Assembly: GCA_002454165.1 (NCBI GenBank) | Contig: DKIG01000050.1 | Coordinates: 1 to 48,831, forward strand | Source of the DNA: Gammaproteobacteria bacterium UBA6724 | GTDB taxonomy: Bacteria; Pseudomonadota; Gammaproteobacteria; Pseudomonadales; Azotimanducaceae | DNA length: 48,831 bases | Direction: 5' to 3' | Shown: positions 36,504 through 44,320 of the stretch, piece after piece | Numbering within the stretch: the stretch's first letter is position 1 | Layout: every line of letters starts with the position of its first letter | Program-made: the position numbers and the translations under genes | The notes under the pieces: model-generated | Database searches by the model: none | The model's input: only the letters and a program-made list of their open reading frames with translations | Told to the model about the DNA's origin: nothing

Positions 36504-37526
36504 ATGATGCAAAAACTCAGAACCCCCGAGGAGCGTTTCCAGAATCTCCAAGACTTTCCCTTTGCGCCCCATTATGTGGAAGTTGATGACGGTGATGGCG
36601 GGACCCTTCGGCTCCATTACCTGGACGAATGCCCGGCAGATAAAGAGCCAACAAGTTGCGAGACCATTTTGTGCATGCACGGTCAGCCAAGTTGGTCCTA
36701 CCTCTACCGCAAAATGATTCCGATCTTTGTGACCGCAGGTTATAGAGTCATTGCCCCAGATCTGGTGGGCTTTGGCAGGTCCGACAAGCCAGCGGCGCGT
36801 AGTGACTACACCTACGCCAACCATGTGCACTGGATGAACGGCTTCATCCGGAATCTGGATCCGCCCCCGCTGACCCTGGTCTGTCAGGACTGGGGCGGAT
36901 TAATCGGTCTCCGGGTGCTGATAGAAAATCAAGATCGCTTTGCGAGAGTGGTTGCCGCCAATACCGGATTGCCTGACGCCCAGGGTATCCCCGATGAAAT
37001 GGCACCCGAACTGCGCAAACTGCTGGCGGATACCCCGGCATTGCCGCCGCTGGACATGTTAGCCAAACTCGCCGCCCCAGCGGATGCTCGCCCAGGCTTT
37101 ATGTACTGGATTCGACACTGTGACGCCTATCCGGAATTTGACCCAAGTGAAGTCATCGGCTTATCCGTGAAACATTGTACGGACAATGATCGGGCGGCAT
37201 ACAGCGCCCCCTTCCCGTCCGAGGAATATCTGCAAGGCGCGAGACAGTTCCCGAGTCTGGTACCCATCATTCCCGACGATCCCGCCATTCCCGCAAACAG
37301 GGCCGCCTGGGAAGCACTGGCGAAATTTAACAAGCCCTTTCTGACAGCCTTCAGTGATTCTGACCCGGTCACCGCCGGCTTTGAGGTTCGTTTCCAGAAA
37401 GAAATCCCGGGCGCGCAGCAGCAGAAGCATGTCACCATCAAGGGTGCCGGGCATTTTTTACAGGAAGACGCGGGCAAGGAGTTGGCAGAGGCTGTTATCC
37501 ATTTCATCAAAAACAATCCGTCATAG
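36504..37526 (+). CDS. Haloalkane dehalogenase-like alpha/beta hydrolase
   Basis: A 340-residue alpha/beta hydrolase closest in pattern to haloalkane dehalogenases of the DhlA/DhmA branch. The nucleophile is Asp129 in CQDWGG, followed by the halide-binding Trp130; the acid is in FSDSDPVT (about Asp287) and the base is His317 in GAGHFLQED. The oxyanion segment is CMHGQPSWSYLYRK. Asp rather than Ser as nucleophile excludes a plain esterase. An epoxide hydrolase is a less likely alternative because the DWGG tryptophan is conserved in dehalogenases. GGAG precedes the ATG pair. Confidence 0.85.
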   Translation: MMQKLRTPEERFQNLQDFPFAPHYVEVDDGDGGTLRLHYLDECPADKEPTSCETILCMHGQPSWSYLYRKMIPIFVTAGYRVIAPDLVGFGRSDKPAARSDYTYANHVHWMNGFIRNLDPPPLTLVCQDWGGLIGLRVLIENQDRFARVVAANTGLPDAQGIPDEMAPELRKLLADTPALPPLDMLAKLAAPADARPGFMYWIRHCDAYPEFDPSEVIGLSVKHCTDNDRAAYSAPFPSEEYLQGARQFPSLVPIIPDDPAIPANRAAWEALAKFNKPFLTAFSDSDPVTAGFEVRFQKEIPGAQQQKHVTIKGAGHFLQEDAGKELAEAVIHFIKNNPS

Positions 37527-37535
37527 GGCTGCGCC

Positions 37536-38579
37536 GTGTACAAACTAGTGACCATCCTGGTAGCCCTCATGATCATTTTCACACTGTCGGTTGCTTCCTT
37601 AGAGATAGCATCCGTACAGGACCTGCTGATGCGCTACCTGACGAAAGCGGCTATGTCCCAGACAAGCGAAGTAGTGCACGAGAAGAAGGCACTGAAGGTC
37701 TTCGTCTGCGGCACATCCTCCCCAATACCGTCACCAGACAGAGCCCAGTCCTGCATCGCCGTGCTGACCCCGGAGCACTTTTATATTGTTGATTCCGGCG
37801 CTGGTTCTACTGACAATCTCATCTCGTCAAGATTGCCCACGGATCGACTCCAGGGGCTTTTCATCACTCACTTCCATTCCGATCATATTGCGGAAATTCC
37901 CGAAGTGAACCTGAACTCCTGGATTCAGGGTCGCGCCGAGCCGTTGAAAATCATCGGTCCCCCAGGCATTGAGAAGATTGTCACCGGACTAAATATGGCT
38001 TATGCGTTGGACCGGCAATATCGCACCGAACATCACGGCACCGACCTGCTGCCGCCAACACTGGGTGTGCTGAAGGCAAGAACCCTCTCAATCGGCGAGG
38101 TGTTGCAGGATGGAGATTTGAGGGTGACTGTATTTCAGGCAGATCACGCACCTGTCCAGCCTGCGGTGGGTTACAAATTTGAGTACCAAGGGCGGAGTCT
38201 TGTTATTTCAGGGGACAGCAGGGTGACGGAACATACTTATCAGATGGTTGAGGGCGCCGACCTGCTCCTGCATGACGCCCTGTCTGAGCCCACCCTGAGC
38301 CATCTGATAGAAGCTGCGGCAGCCGCTGGCCTGTCCCGAAACGAGAAAATATTGTCTGATGTGCTCGACTATCATGCCTGGACCAGTTCACTCCGGGAGC
38401 TTGGTGAGCAGTCAAATGTCAGGATGGTCGCCTACTATCACCTTGTGCCGGCGCCACGTAACATATTGATGCAGAAGATATTTGAGCGCGACCTGCCAAA
38501 GAACCACCTTATTGCCAAAGACAAAATGTGGTTTGACCTGCCCGCCGGATCAAAGGAAATTATCGTCTCAGAGGATTGA
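37536..38579 (+). CDS. Exported or membrane-anchored metallo-beta-lactamase-fold hydrolase
   Basis: A 347-residue MBL-fold protein with an N-terminal hydrophobic segment (LVTILVALMIIFTLSVAS), suggesting a periplasmic location. The zinc motif THFHSDH (His112, His114, Asp116, His117) is intact, with further ligands in QADHAPVQPAVGYKF, ISGDSR and the C-terminal YYHLVP. The arrangement resembles RNase Z/arylsulfatase-type MBL proteins. GTG 37536 starts 9 bp after the dehalogenase stop, so the two are probably co-transcribed. Substrate unknown; a hydrolase acting on products of the two upstream enzymes is possible. Confidence 0.85.
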   Translation: MYKLVTILVALMIIFTLSVASLEIASVQDLLMRYLTKAAMSQTSEVVHEKKALKVFVCGTSSPIPSPDRAQSCIAVLTPEHFYIVDSGAGSTDNLISSRLPTDRLQGLFITHFHSDHIAEIPEVNLNSWIQGRAEPLKIIGPPGIEKIVTGLNMAYALDRQYRTEHHGTDLLPPTLGVLKARTLSIGEVLQDGDLRVTVFQADHAPVQPAVGYKFEYQGRSLVISGDSRVTEHTYQMVEGADLLLHDALSEPTLSHLIEAAAAAGLSRNEKILSDVLDYHAWTSSLRELGEQSNVRMVAYYHLVPAPRNILMQKIFERDLPKNHLIAKDKMWFDLPAGSKEIIVSED

Positions 38580-38628
38580 AACCGAGGTTTTTAATCTGCC
38601 CACCCTGGCAGGACGGCTCTCTGAAAAT

Positions 38629-38691
38629 CTAGCCTGTCCTCAAATTCTAGCCCTGAAATTCTAGCCCTGAAATTCTAGCCTGTCCTCAAAT
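38629..38691. repeat. Short tandem repeats left of the four-gene membrane operon
   Basis: Units of two kinds alternate: TCTAGCCTGTCCTCAAAT (38629-38646 and 38674-38691) and TCTAGCCCTGAAAT (about 38646-38673, two copies). The same 18-bp unit recurs on the other side of the operon at 43.9-44.16 kb. A further shared word, GAGGATGGTGGA, is at 38759-38770. The remaining spacer to 38808 shows no gene. Confidence 0.9.
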
Positions 38692-38808
38692 TGATTAACG
38701 GCCGGTGCTTATATTCACTTATCAGACCGCCGCGCATTCCTAGTGTTTGATAGGTAACGAGGATGGTGGACGGTAGGGGCTGGGAAAGGTTCCCGGTCTA
38801 TGTCCTAC

Positions 38809-40416
38809 TCAGTCGTACACCACTCTGAAGCCGATGCTGTCGGAGCGGTGGGTGAGCGGCACCGGTCGCCCGAAGACACTGCGCGCCGTGATCTTGCCGG
38901 GCAGTAGCCAGTTGCCGCCAGCAACCCAAGCGGCGTAGTCGCCACGCTCGGCGGTGACCGAAAGAGTCCACTCCGACACATTACCAGCCAGGTCCTGCAC
39001 GCCGTCGGCAGTACGGTCCTGCGCTATTGCCGCACATAGATGTGGTCCCGGCTCAATCTGATCGCCGGTGGCGGCATGGTTTGCCGCATAGTCCTCGCCC
39101 CAGGGATAGGTATTTGCATTCGGACCCGCAGCCAGCAGTTGCCACTCCTCAACGCGTGGCAGACGTCCACCCACCCATCGTGCGAAGGCGTCCGCCGCCC
39201 ACCAGTTGATACCGCTCACCGGCAATTTGGGCTCCTGCAGCTGCTCCTGCCAGTTTTGCGGGGTATAGTCCTGCCATCTCGGTTCGTGCTCGTTGGCAAA
39301 CAGACCGAGACGCGCCAGCGGATGACGCAAAAAGGCACGGTATTCACCACGACTGACTTCGCAACGGCTCACCTCCAGGCGCCGCGTCCCCGGGGCGTGA
39401 CTGATGAGACTACGCGCTCGGCCTTGTCGCGCCGCCGGTAGCAGGACCGCCACCCGTGCCAGCCGCAAATCCTGTGGCACACCGAGCGGATAGACACCCG
39501 CCGGAATCGCCACCCATTTTGGCTTGGCGCCCCAGGGCAGAGTCGCCGCTGGCGGCTGCTGGTAAACGCAACGAAAGCCCAGATGGTGACTACGCGTTTG
39601 CGGGTCAATCGCCAACCAGGCGGCGGCAAGCGCATAGAGAGGTCGGCCGCGCATCCGCGCCGCTGGCGCACCGTGCGCACCTGGCTGCCGCTCCATCGGG
39701 TGGGCGCCGCGCTGACCACGGCTCCACTCCATCACACTGCCAGCAAGATCCTGCACTCCTTCAGGTGTTGCCGTCTGCGGATCTAGTGCACAGGACTGAG
39801 CAGCGTTGCGGTGCGCGCTCTGGTAGGGCCAGGCACTGTCGTCAAAGGTGTCCCCCCAGGGATACAAACGCCCCGCGCGCCCGACCGCCATGGCTTCCCA
39901 TTCCTCGGCCCAGGGCAGGCGACCGCCCGCGGTGGCGCAGTAGGCGGCAGCACCTGCGTAGTTGACCCCGCTCGCTGGCGACTGTAGCAGGCCGGCGATG
40001 CGATGCCCGCTGGAGATGCTGTGCAATGCCCCTGAAGCACTTGCGTCAAGGGGCGGCGAGCCCTTAGCTTGTTGCCATCTTGCGAAACGTTCAAAGTCAA
40101 GTTGTCGTACCTCGCAACTGTCCGCCCAGAAAGTATCCAGTTGCGCGCTATGCGCCGGACGGTCCAGACGCCGCCGCAACTCAGCGCCGAAATAGCCGCG
40201 CTCCAGCGCCTCAAACAAAAACTGGTCAAAAGCAAGGGCGCGGGGACTTGACGATGCCTCAAAACCGAGTTCCACCGACACGGTATCGCTACGCAGAGTG
40301 CGAAAACCGAACTGGGTCAGCAACATGAGCAATACCACCAGTAGCACCAGCAACGCGCCAAAGGCAAAAGTGGCGAGGCGATATTGGTTGAGCCAAGCCA
40401 TCATCGGCGACTTCAT
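38809..40416 (-). CDS. Membrane-anchored protein with two FGE/SUMF1-like domains
   Basis: A 535-residue protein from ATG 40416, which overlaps the previous stop as ATGA; the frame is open further upstream to 40503. One TM helix (about 14-35, positive N-terminus) places the rest in the periplasm. Two formylglycine-generating-enzyme folds follow. Domain 1 (about 95-286) has GGRLPWAEEWEAMA, YPWGDTF, VQDLAGSVMEW and HHLGFRCVY. Domain 2 (about 298-535) has SGINWWAADAFARWVGGRLPRVEEW, YPWGED, DGVQDLAGNVSEW and SIGFRVVY. The copper-binding cysteine pair of true FGE is not seen near either C-terminus, so a structural or binding role is more likely than sulfatase maturation. It is the last gene of a GC-rich four-gene operon. 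Confidence 0.85.
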   Translation of the reverse strand: MKSPMMAWLNQYRLATFAFGALLVLLVVLLMLLTQFGFRTLRSDTVSVELGFEASSSPRALAFDQFLFEALERGYFGAELRRRLDRPAHSAQLDTFWADSCEVRQLDFERFARWQQAKGSPPLDASASGALHSISSGHRIAGLLQSPASGVNYAGAAAYCATAGGRLPWAEEWEAMAVGRAGRLYPWGDTFDDSAWPYQSAHRNAAQSCALDPQTATPEGVQDLAGSVMEWSRGQRGAHPMERQPGAHGAPAARMRGRPLYALAAAWLAIDPQTRSHHLGFRCVYQQPPAATLPWGAKPKWVAIPAGVYPLGVPQDLRLARVAVLLPAARQGRARSLISHAPGTRRLEVSRCEVSRGEYRAFLRHPLARLGLFANEHEPRWQDYTPQNWQEQLQEPKLPVSGINWWAADAFARWVGGRLPRVEEWQLLAAGPNANTYPWGEDYAANHAATGDQIEPGPHLCAAIAQDRTADGVQDLAGNVSEWTLSVTAERGDYAAWVAGGNWLLPGKITARSVFGRPVPLTHRSDSIGFRVVYD

Positions 40417-42116
40417 TTGCGTCCCGGTCCGGTCAAGCGTCGCATTAGCAGTCCGAAGCCGAGCAGACTGATCACCAGCAAGGCGTAGAGGGTCACTAGC
40501 CAACCGCGTGTCCCGAACTCGGGCTCAAAGTAGGGCGTCAGTAGCGGGCGACCGTCCAGCCGCGCCCGGTTGTCCTCGGCCGGCACCACTAGCCGCCCGT
40601 CGGCATCAATACTGGCGTAGGCGAAGCCGATGATGAAGTCGTCAAACTCGGGCGCAATATAAGCCACTGCCCGCCACCGCAACCGCCCGAGCGCTTGTTG
40701 TTTTGACATCAGCAATATGGCGTTCCATTCAAGTGGCAGCGACAGGCCACGCCACACATCAGGATGGGTGTTCAGCCGCAGCACGGGACGCCCTGTCTCT
40801 GGCAGGGGCTTGGCGACATGCCGCGCTTGCCCCACGACCACCTGCTGCAACAGCCGATTGGGCGCAATGATCAGCGCCGTTTTCGCCCTATCCTCAAGTT
40901 CAAGCGGGATGACCCTGAGTGGCGGCTCTTGTCTTGTTCCTGAGGAATCAAAGGACGAATCGTAAGCCATATTCAGGGATAACTCCCAGACCAGATCGCC
41001 GACCAGGACGCGCGTTTCCTCATCAAGCAGCGCCGGCGAACTGAGGGCAGCACCGAGTAGCCGCTCAAAATTTGCCAGCAGGGCACTCGGCGAGGCACCC
41101 GCATCCAAGGTCGCCTGCAACCTGCCGATCACATCAAACAATGCCGTCAGTATCCCTTCCACGCTGGGTGTAACCTCGCCCCAGTTGAGGGCTTGATCAC
41201 TGTCCGGGACTAAGGACTCCGGGCTGGAAAGCCGAAACCTCAGGCGCCCGTCGCCCGACATCCATGGCAAGCCGAGCAGGCCCGAGGTCTGGGACCCGGC
41301 ACCGGGGCGGGCGTTGGGAAAACTGCCGCCAGCGGAGAAGTTGTCGCCGCCGTCGCTAGAGCCACCTGTGCCCGACGATAACCCGGGCTGAGGTCCCAGT
41401 GCCGCGCCACCGGGAAAGGGACTGAAGCCGGTAGCGGCGGCGGCAGTGCCTCCCGGAAAATCCGAGGGCGGCCAACTGTCATTACCGCCGCCCTGGGCAA
41501 GAGTCGGCAAGGCCGAGGCACCCGCCGCGCCGCCGCCAGTGCCGCCGCAATCCTGAGCCGCAACGCCGGGCGGGCAATGGCCGGCCTGTGCCAGACCCAG
41601 TCCGCCAGAGAGAAAGTGCCAATGCTGCACGGTGATCTCGTGGTCGCGCAAAATGGACATGGCAAGATAAAACTGGGCTATGCCATAGACATCAACGCGT
41701 AGCCGTCCCTTGCGCTCCAGGTCAAAACCGGTCAGCCAGTCGTCCATAGCGTTCGGCTCGCGTAGCAAAGCTTCACGACGCCAGATAGTGCCGCTGTAAA
41801 ACTCGCGCACGAAATCACGGTGCAATTCAATAATCGGCAGGGTCTGGGGGTCGTATTGTTGATCCAGCGGCGAGTTGCGATAGTCATGCAACTGGGCTGG
41901 CGCGCTCGCCGCCAGGCTGTTCAATACCAAGGATGTGCTGAAGCGGCGGCTCATCATGGTTTCCACTTCTTCCACCTGGGAAGCGGTGCGTTGCTCCCGC
42001 TCGCCACGCGCGGCGATGCTGAGCACTATGACAATAATCAGCATTGCCAGACCATTGGCGAGGATATCCACCAGCGCCGTGCCGGCGAAATCAGGCATCC
42101 GTATCTGCCGACTCAC
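40413..42116 (-). CDS. TolR/MotB-like membrane protein with large periplasmic region
   Basis: A 567-residue protein. TM1 (about 14-35) is FAGTALVDILANGLAMLIIVIVLSIAA, carrying Asp17 near its start, as in the TolR/ExbD/MotB helices that accept protons. A second TM helix (WLVTLYALLVISLLGFGLLMRRL) ends in a basic tail, so both ends should be cytoplasmic and about 490 residues periplasmic. A long Gly/Ser/Pro-rich region (about 170-280) separates two folded segments. The body has no family I recognise. ATG overlaps the upstream stop (ATGA at 42116-42113), and its own stop overlaps the next start in the same way. GC-rich. Confidence 0.75.
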   Translation of the reverse strand: MSRQIRMPDFAGTALVDILANGLAMLIIVIVLSIAARGEREQRTASQVEEVETMMSRRFSTSLVLNSLAASAPAQLHDYRNSPLDQQYDPQTLPIIELHRDFVREFYSGTIWRREALLREPNAMDDWLTGFDLERKGRLRVDVYGIAQFYLAMSILRDHEITVQHWHFLSGGLGLAQAGHCPPGVAAQDCGGTGGGAAGASALPTLAQGGGNDSWPPSDFPGGTAAAATGFSPFPGGAALGPQPGLSSGTGGSSDGGDNFSAGGSFPNARPGAGSQTSGLLGLPWMSGDGRLRFRLSSPESLVPDSDQALNWGEVTPSVEGILTALFDVIGRLQATLDAGASPSALLANFERLLGAALSSPALLDEETRVLVGDLVWELSLNMAYDSSFDSSGTRQEPPLRVIPLELEDRAKTALIIAPNRLLQQVVVGQARHVAKPLPETGRPVLRLNTHPDVWRGLSLPLEWNAILLMSKQQALGRLRWRAVAYIAPEFDDFIIGFAYASIDADGRLVVPAEDNRARLDGRPLLTPYFEPEFGTRGWLVTLYALLVISLLGFGLLMRRLTGPGRK

Positions 42117-42661
42117 GGCGCGTCCTTGACATAGCCCTGGATGTAGGCGGGGATGTCGTTCAATGCTACCGATTTGAGCAGTTCGTTATCGGCGATGACC
42201 CAGCCGATGGACACTATCTGTTGCGGCCAGGTCAAGCGCAGACATTCGCGCGCCAAGGCCATGGTCGGCACGCTGCCTTCCAACATGAAAAACACCATCT
42301 GGTTGCCATTGTCCTCATAAACGCGCCGAGCGTAGTCCAGGAAGGGGCTACCTGGGGCGCAGACTTGGGACGGGCTGATGCTGAGGCCGGTTTCAATGAT
42401 GCGCAACTCGTCGGGAAAAGTGATCACCACATAACCGCTACCGCCATCAAGGCGTTCAATGCGATACAGGCCGTCTTCGCTACCGTGTTCCAGACGCTCG
42501 CGCTGGGCCGCATCGGAATAGAGATTGACCACCACCAGAAATACCAGCAGCACGCCGAATACACCGCCAAAAATTGCCATCATCGGCGCGTTGTTTTCCT
42601 CGGTCAGGGCGCCCCCGGAAGTGCGTTGCGGCGATGCTCCCCGAGAAAAATATTCAGACAT
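42113..42661 (-). CDS. Small single-pass membrane protein, motor-stator partner candidate
   Basis: 182 residues from ATG 42661 (MSEYFSRG), one base after the upstream stop; the frame is open to 42691. One TM helix (APMMAIFGGVFGVLLVFLVVVNLY) follows a polar N-terminus, so the roughly 130-residue C-terminal domain should be periplasmic. That domain has mixed strand-helix character (YVVITFPDELRIIETGL ... MVFFMLEGSVPTMALARECLRLTW) and two cysteines that could pair. The topology is that of TolR/ExbD, but the TM helix lacks the central Asp. Function unknown. Confidence 0.7.
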   Translation of the reverse strand: MSEYFSRGASPQRTSGGALTEENNAPMMAIFGGVFGVLLVFLVVVNLYSDAAQRERLEHGSEDGLYRIERLDGGSGYVVITFPDELRIIETGLSISPSQVCAPGSPFLDYARRVYEDNGNQMVFFMLEGSVPTMALARECLRLTWPQQIVSIGWVIADNELLKSVALNDIPAYIQGYVKDAP

Positions 42662-42662
42662 C

Positions 42663-43724
42663 TTACGAGGTGTCTTGCAGTTGCTGTTCAAGGGTGGCGA
42701 GCAAGCGCTCTTCGCTACGTTGCACCAGCGCCAGGGCCAGCATCAGCACCACACTCAGGGACAGGGCGATCAAGGTAGTGTCAAAGGCGATGCCGAGCGG
42801 GGCGATGGCCGCGTCCAGATCGTTTGACAGGCTGGCGAGCCCGGCGTCCGAGGCGATGATCCGGCGGATGCCCTCAGCTGCCAGCGAAATGCCGAGCACG
42901 GTGCCGATGAAACCCAAAATGGGTACCGCCCAACAGATGTAGCGCGGCATCAACCAGGACTCCTCGTGCCGCCGCCATAGTAGTTGCAGGGACATGCCAA
43001 GGTCGGCCGGTTTGGCGCTGAGCGCATCCAGACTGGCGGTGAAGGGCGAATCGCGCGAGCCCGGGTTACGGCGCCAGCCGGCCAGGGCACGGCGCAGATA
43101 CCAGCCGTTCCATGACTTGCCGAGCAACAACAGCAGGCCCCAGAAAAACAACAACATAGTCAGGGGCGGAATCACGCCGCGTTCCAAAAAGCGCCGCGTC
43201 AGTTCCTGCATTTCCTCGCTACTACGCGCCAGCAACTCCATGCCGAGAATCGTGCCAGCGCATAGAATCAGCGCGGTGACGAGCGACGGCAAGAGGCCGG
43301 GACCGTACAGCAGGCGCGCCAAGCGTTCCAGGCTTTGCTCCTCTTCGCCAGAGTCCAGGGTAGCGACCCAGAGGTTGCCGGCGTGGAGTGCCAGCACGGC
43401 GATGAACATGGGCATCATTCGCCCCGCCCAGGACGCGCTGGCGCCAGTGGCAATCACCTGCCAGGCCGGCGTCGCTAACACCAGAGCCACTGCCACCAAA
43501 GCGATGGTGCCCAGCACCAAGAGGCAGGTGAACAGGGCGTGGCGGGTGCCGAGGAGGAACCAGGTGGCGACCAGCGCGCCAAGCGACAGGAGCGGCGGCA
43601 ACGCGGCCTGCCACGCAGGCAATTCCAGTAACCGCACCAGGTTGATGGCGACGAGGGTAAGCAGTATGAAGTAAAGAAGTAGCGACAAGCGGGCAGGCCA
43701 GGATAATGTCATGGGTAATCTCAA
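42663..43724 (-). CDS. MotA/TolQ/ExbB-like proton-channel family protein
   Basis: A 353-residue inner-membrane protein with about eight TM helices. The C-terminal third (about 258-331) matches the MotA_TolQ_ExbB domain: AVPILGFIGTVLGISLAAEGIRR, then IAPLGIAFDTTLIALSLSVVLM, where the Thr residues of TolQ-type channels are expected. The N-terminal two thirds carry about six extra hydrophobic helices not found in TolQ or ExbB, giving a larger, MotA/ZorA-like size. It is the first gene of the four-gene operon. The 170 bp upstream (43725-43895) should contain the promoter; no clear -35/-10 pair stands out. Confidence 0.8.
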   Translation of the reverse strand: MRLPMTLSWPARLSLLLYFILLTLVAINLVRLLELPAWQAALPPLLSLGALVATWFLLGTRHALFTCLLVLGTIALVAVALVLATPAWQVIATGASASWAGRMMPMFIAVLALHAGNLWVATLDSGEEEQSLERLARLLYGPGLLPSLVTALILCAGTILGMELLARSSEEMQELTRRFLERGVIPPLTMLLFFWGLLLLLGKSWNGWYLRRALAGWRRNPGSRDSPFTASLDALSAKPADLGMSLQLLWRRHEESWLMPRYICWAVPILGFIGTVLGISLAAEGIRRIIASDAGLASLSNDLDAAIAPLGIAFDTTLIALSLSVVLMLALALVQRSEERLLATLEQQLQDTS

Positions 43725-44320
43725 AATAGTGATGTTTGTGGCGGCGAGGTCAATTCAAGGTCAATCGCTAAGCAGCAATTCATTGACAAAGCGCGTTCCA
43801 AAATAAGATGACACAAGAATGCCGAATGTGATGATGGTTCATTTTGCGGCGGCCTGACCACGCCAACCCGCTATTTTACGCACTAAGGGCGTACATGCAA
43901 TGGAAAAACCTGGAGGATGGTGGAATTTAGGCGGGGAATTCTTGCCTGTCCTCAAATTCTAGCCTGTCCTCAAATTCTAGCCTGTCCTCAAATTCTTGCA
44001 ATGGAAAAACCTGGAGGATGGTGGAATTTAGGCAGGGAATTCTAGCCTGTCCTCATATCCCTACGCTGAAATTTCTAGCTGCGGGGAATTCTAGCCTGTC
44101 CTCATATCCCTACGGGGAATTCTTGCCTGTCCTCAAATTTCTAGCCTGTCCTCAAATTCCAACCTTTGACACCACCCGCCCCTAGGGTCCAAGCATGCGC
44201 CAATAATGGTGCATTTGTTGGGAAGCTATTGTCTCTGATGATGGTAGCGGAGGCTTAACCGGAGCGGTTGTGGATGCTCATGCGGACTGGGAAGTGTAAC
44301 CGAAGGCGAGCGCGGCGGCA
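43725..44320. other. Gene-free, repeat-rich intergenic region
   Basis: About 600 bp between the membrane operon and the next gene. 43725-43895 is unique sequence that should hold the operon promoter. 43896-44160 is repeats. 44161-44320 is unique and GC-rich, with no frame I would call a gene. Confidence 0.7.
43896..44160. repeat. Compound repeat array right of the four-gene membrane operon
   Basis: At least eight full or partial copies of TTCTAGCCTGTCCTCAAA, some reading TTCTTG at the 5' end or TCATATCCCTACG at the 3' end. They are interleaved with a longer block, TGCAATGGAAAAACCTGGAG through GGTGGAATTTAGGC, present twice about 101 bp apart (43896 and 43997). Copies are near-identical. The 18-bp unit and the word GAGGATGGTGGA are also found at 38.6-38.77 kb. 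Confidence 0.92.

Noticed and set aside
34732..40416. Sulfatase and FGE-like protein as an enzyme/maturase pair
   Set aside because: The FGE-like protein is membrane-anchored, double-domain, lacks the copper cysteines, sits in a different operon on the other strand, and is separated by repeats.
42994..43674. 226-codon frame opposite the channel-like gene
   Set aside because: It is Arg/Ser/Pro-rich, a typical antisense shadow of a GC-rich membrane gene.
38809..43724. Zorya defence system
   Set aside because: The channel-like and Asp-helix proteins are suggestive, but there is no peptidoglycan-binding OmpA-type domain visible in the partners and no ZorC, ZorD or ZorE effector.
38809..43724. 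Tol-Pal or Ton energising system
   Set aside because: No TolA, TolB, Pal or TonB is present, the channel protein has extra helices, and the other proteins do not fit.
43896..44160. CRISPR array
   Set aside because: The repeats are 14-18 bp, often directly adjacent, without regular unique spacers, and no cas genes are near.
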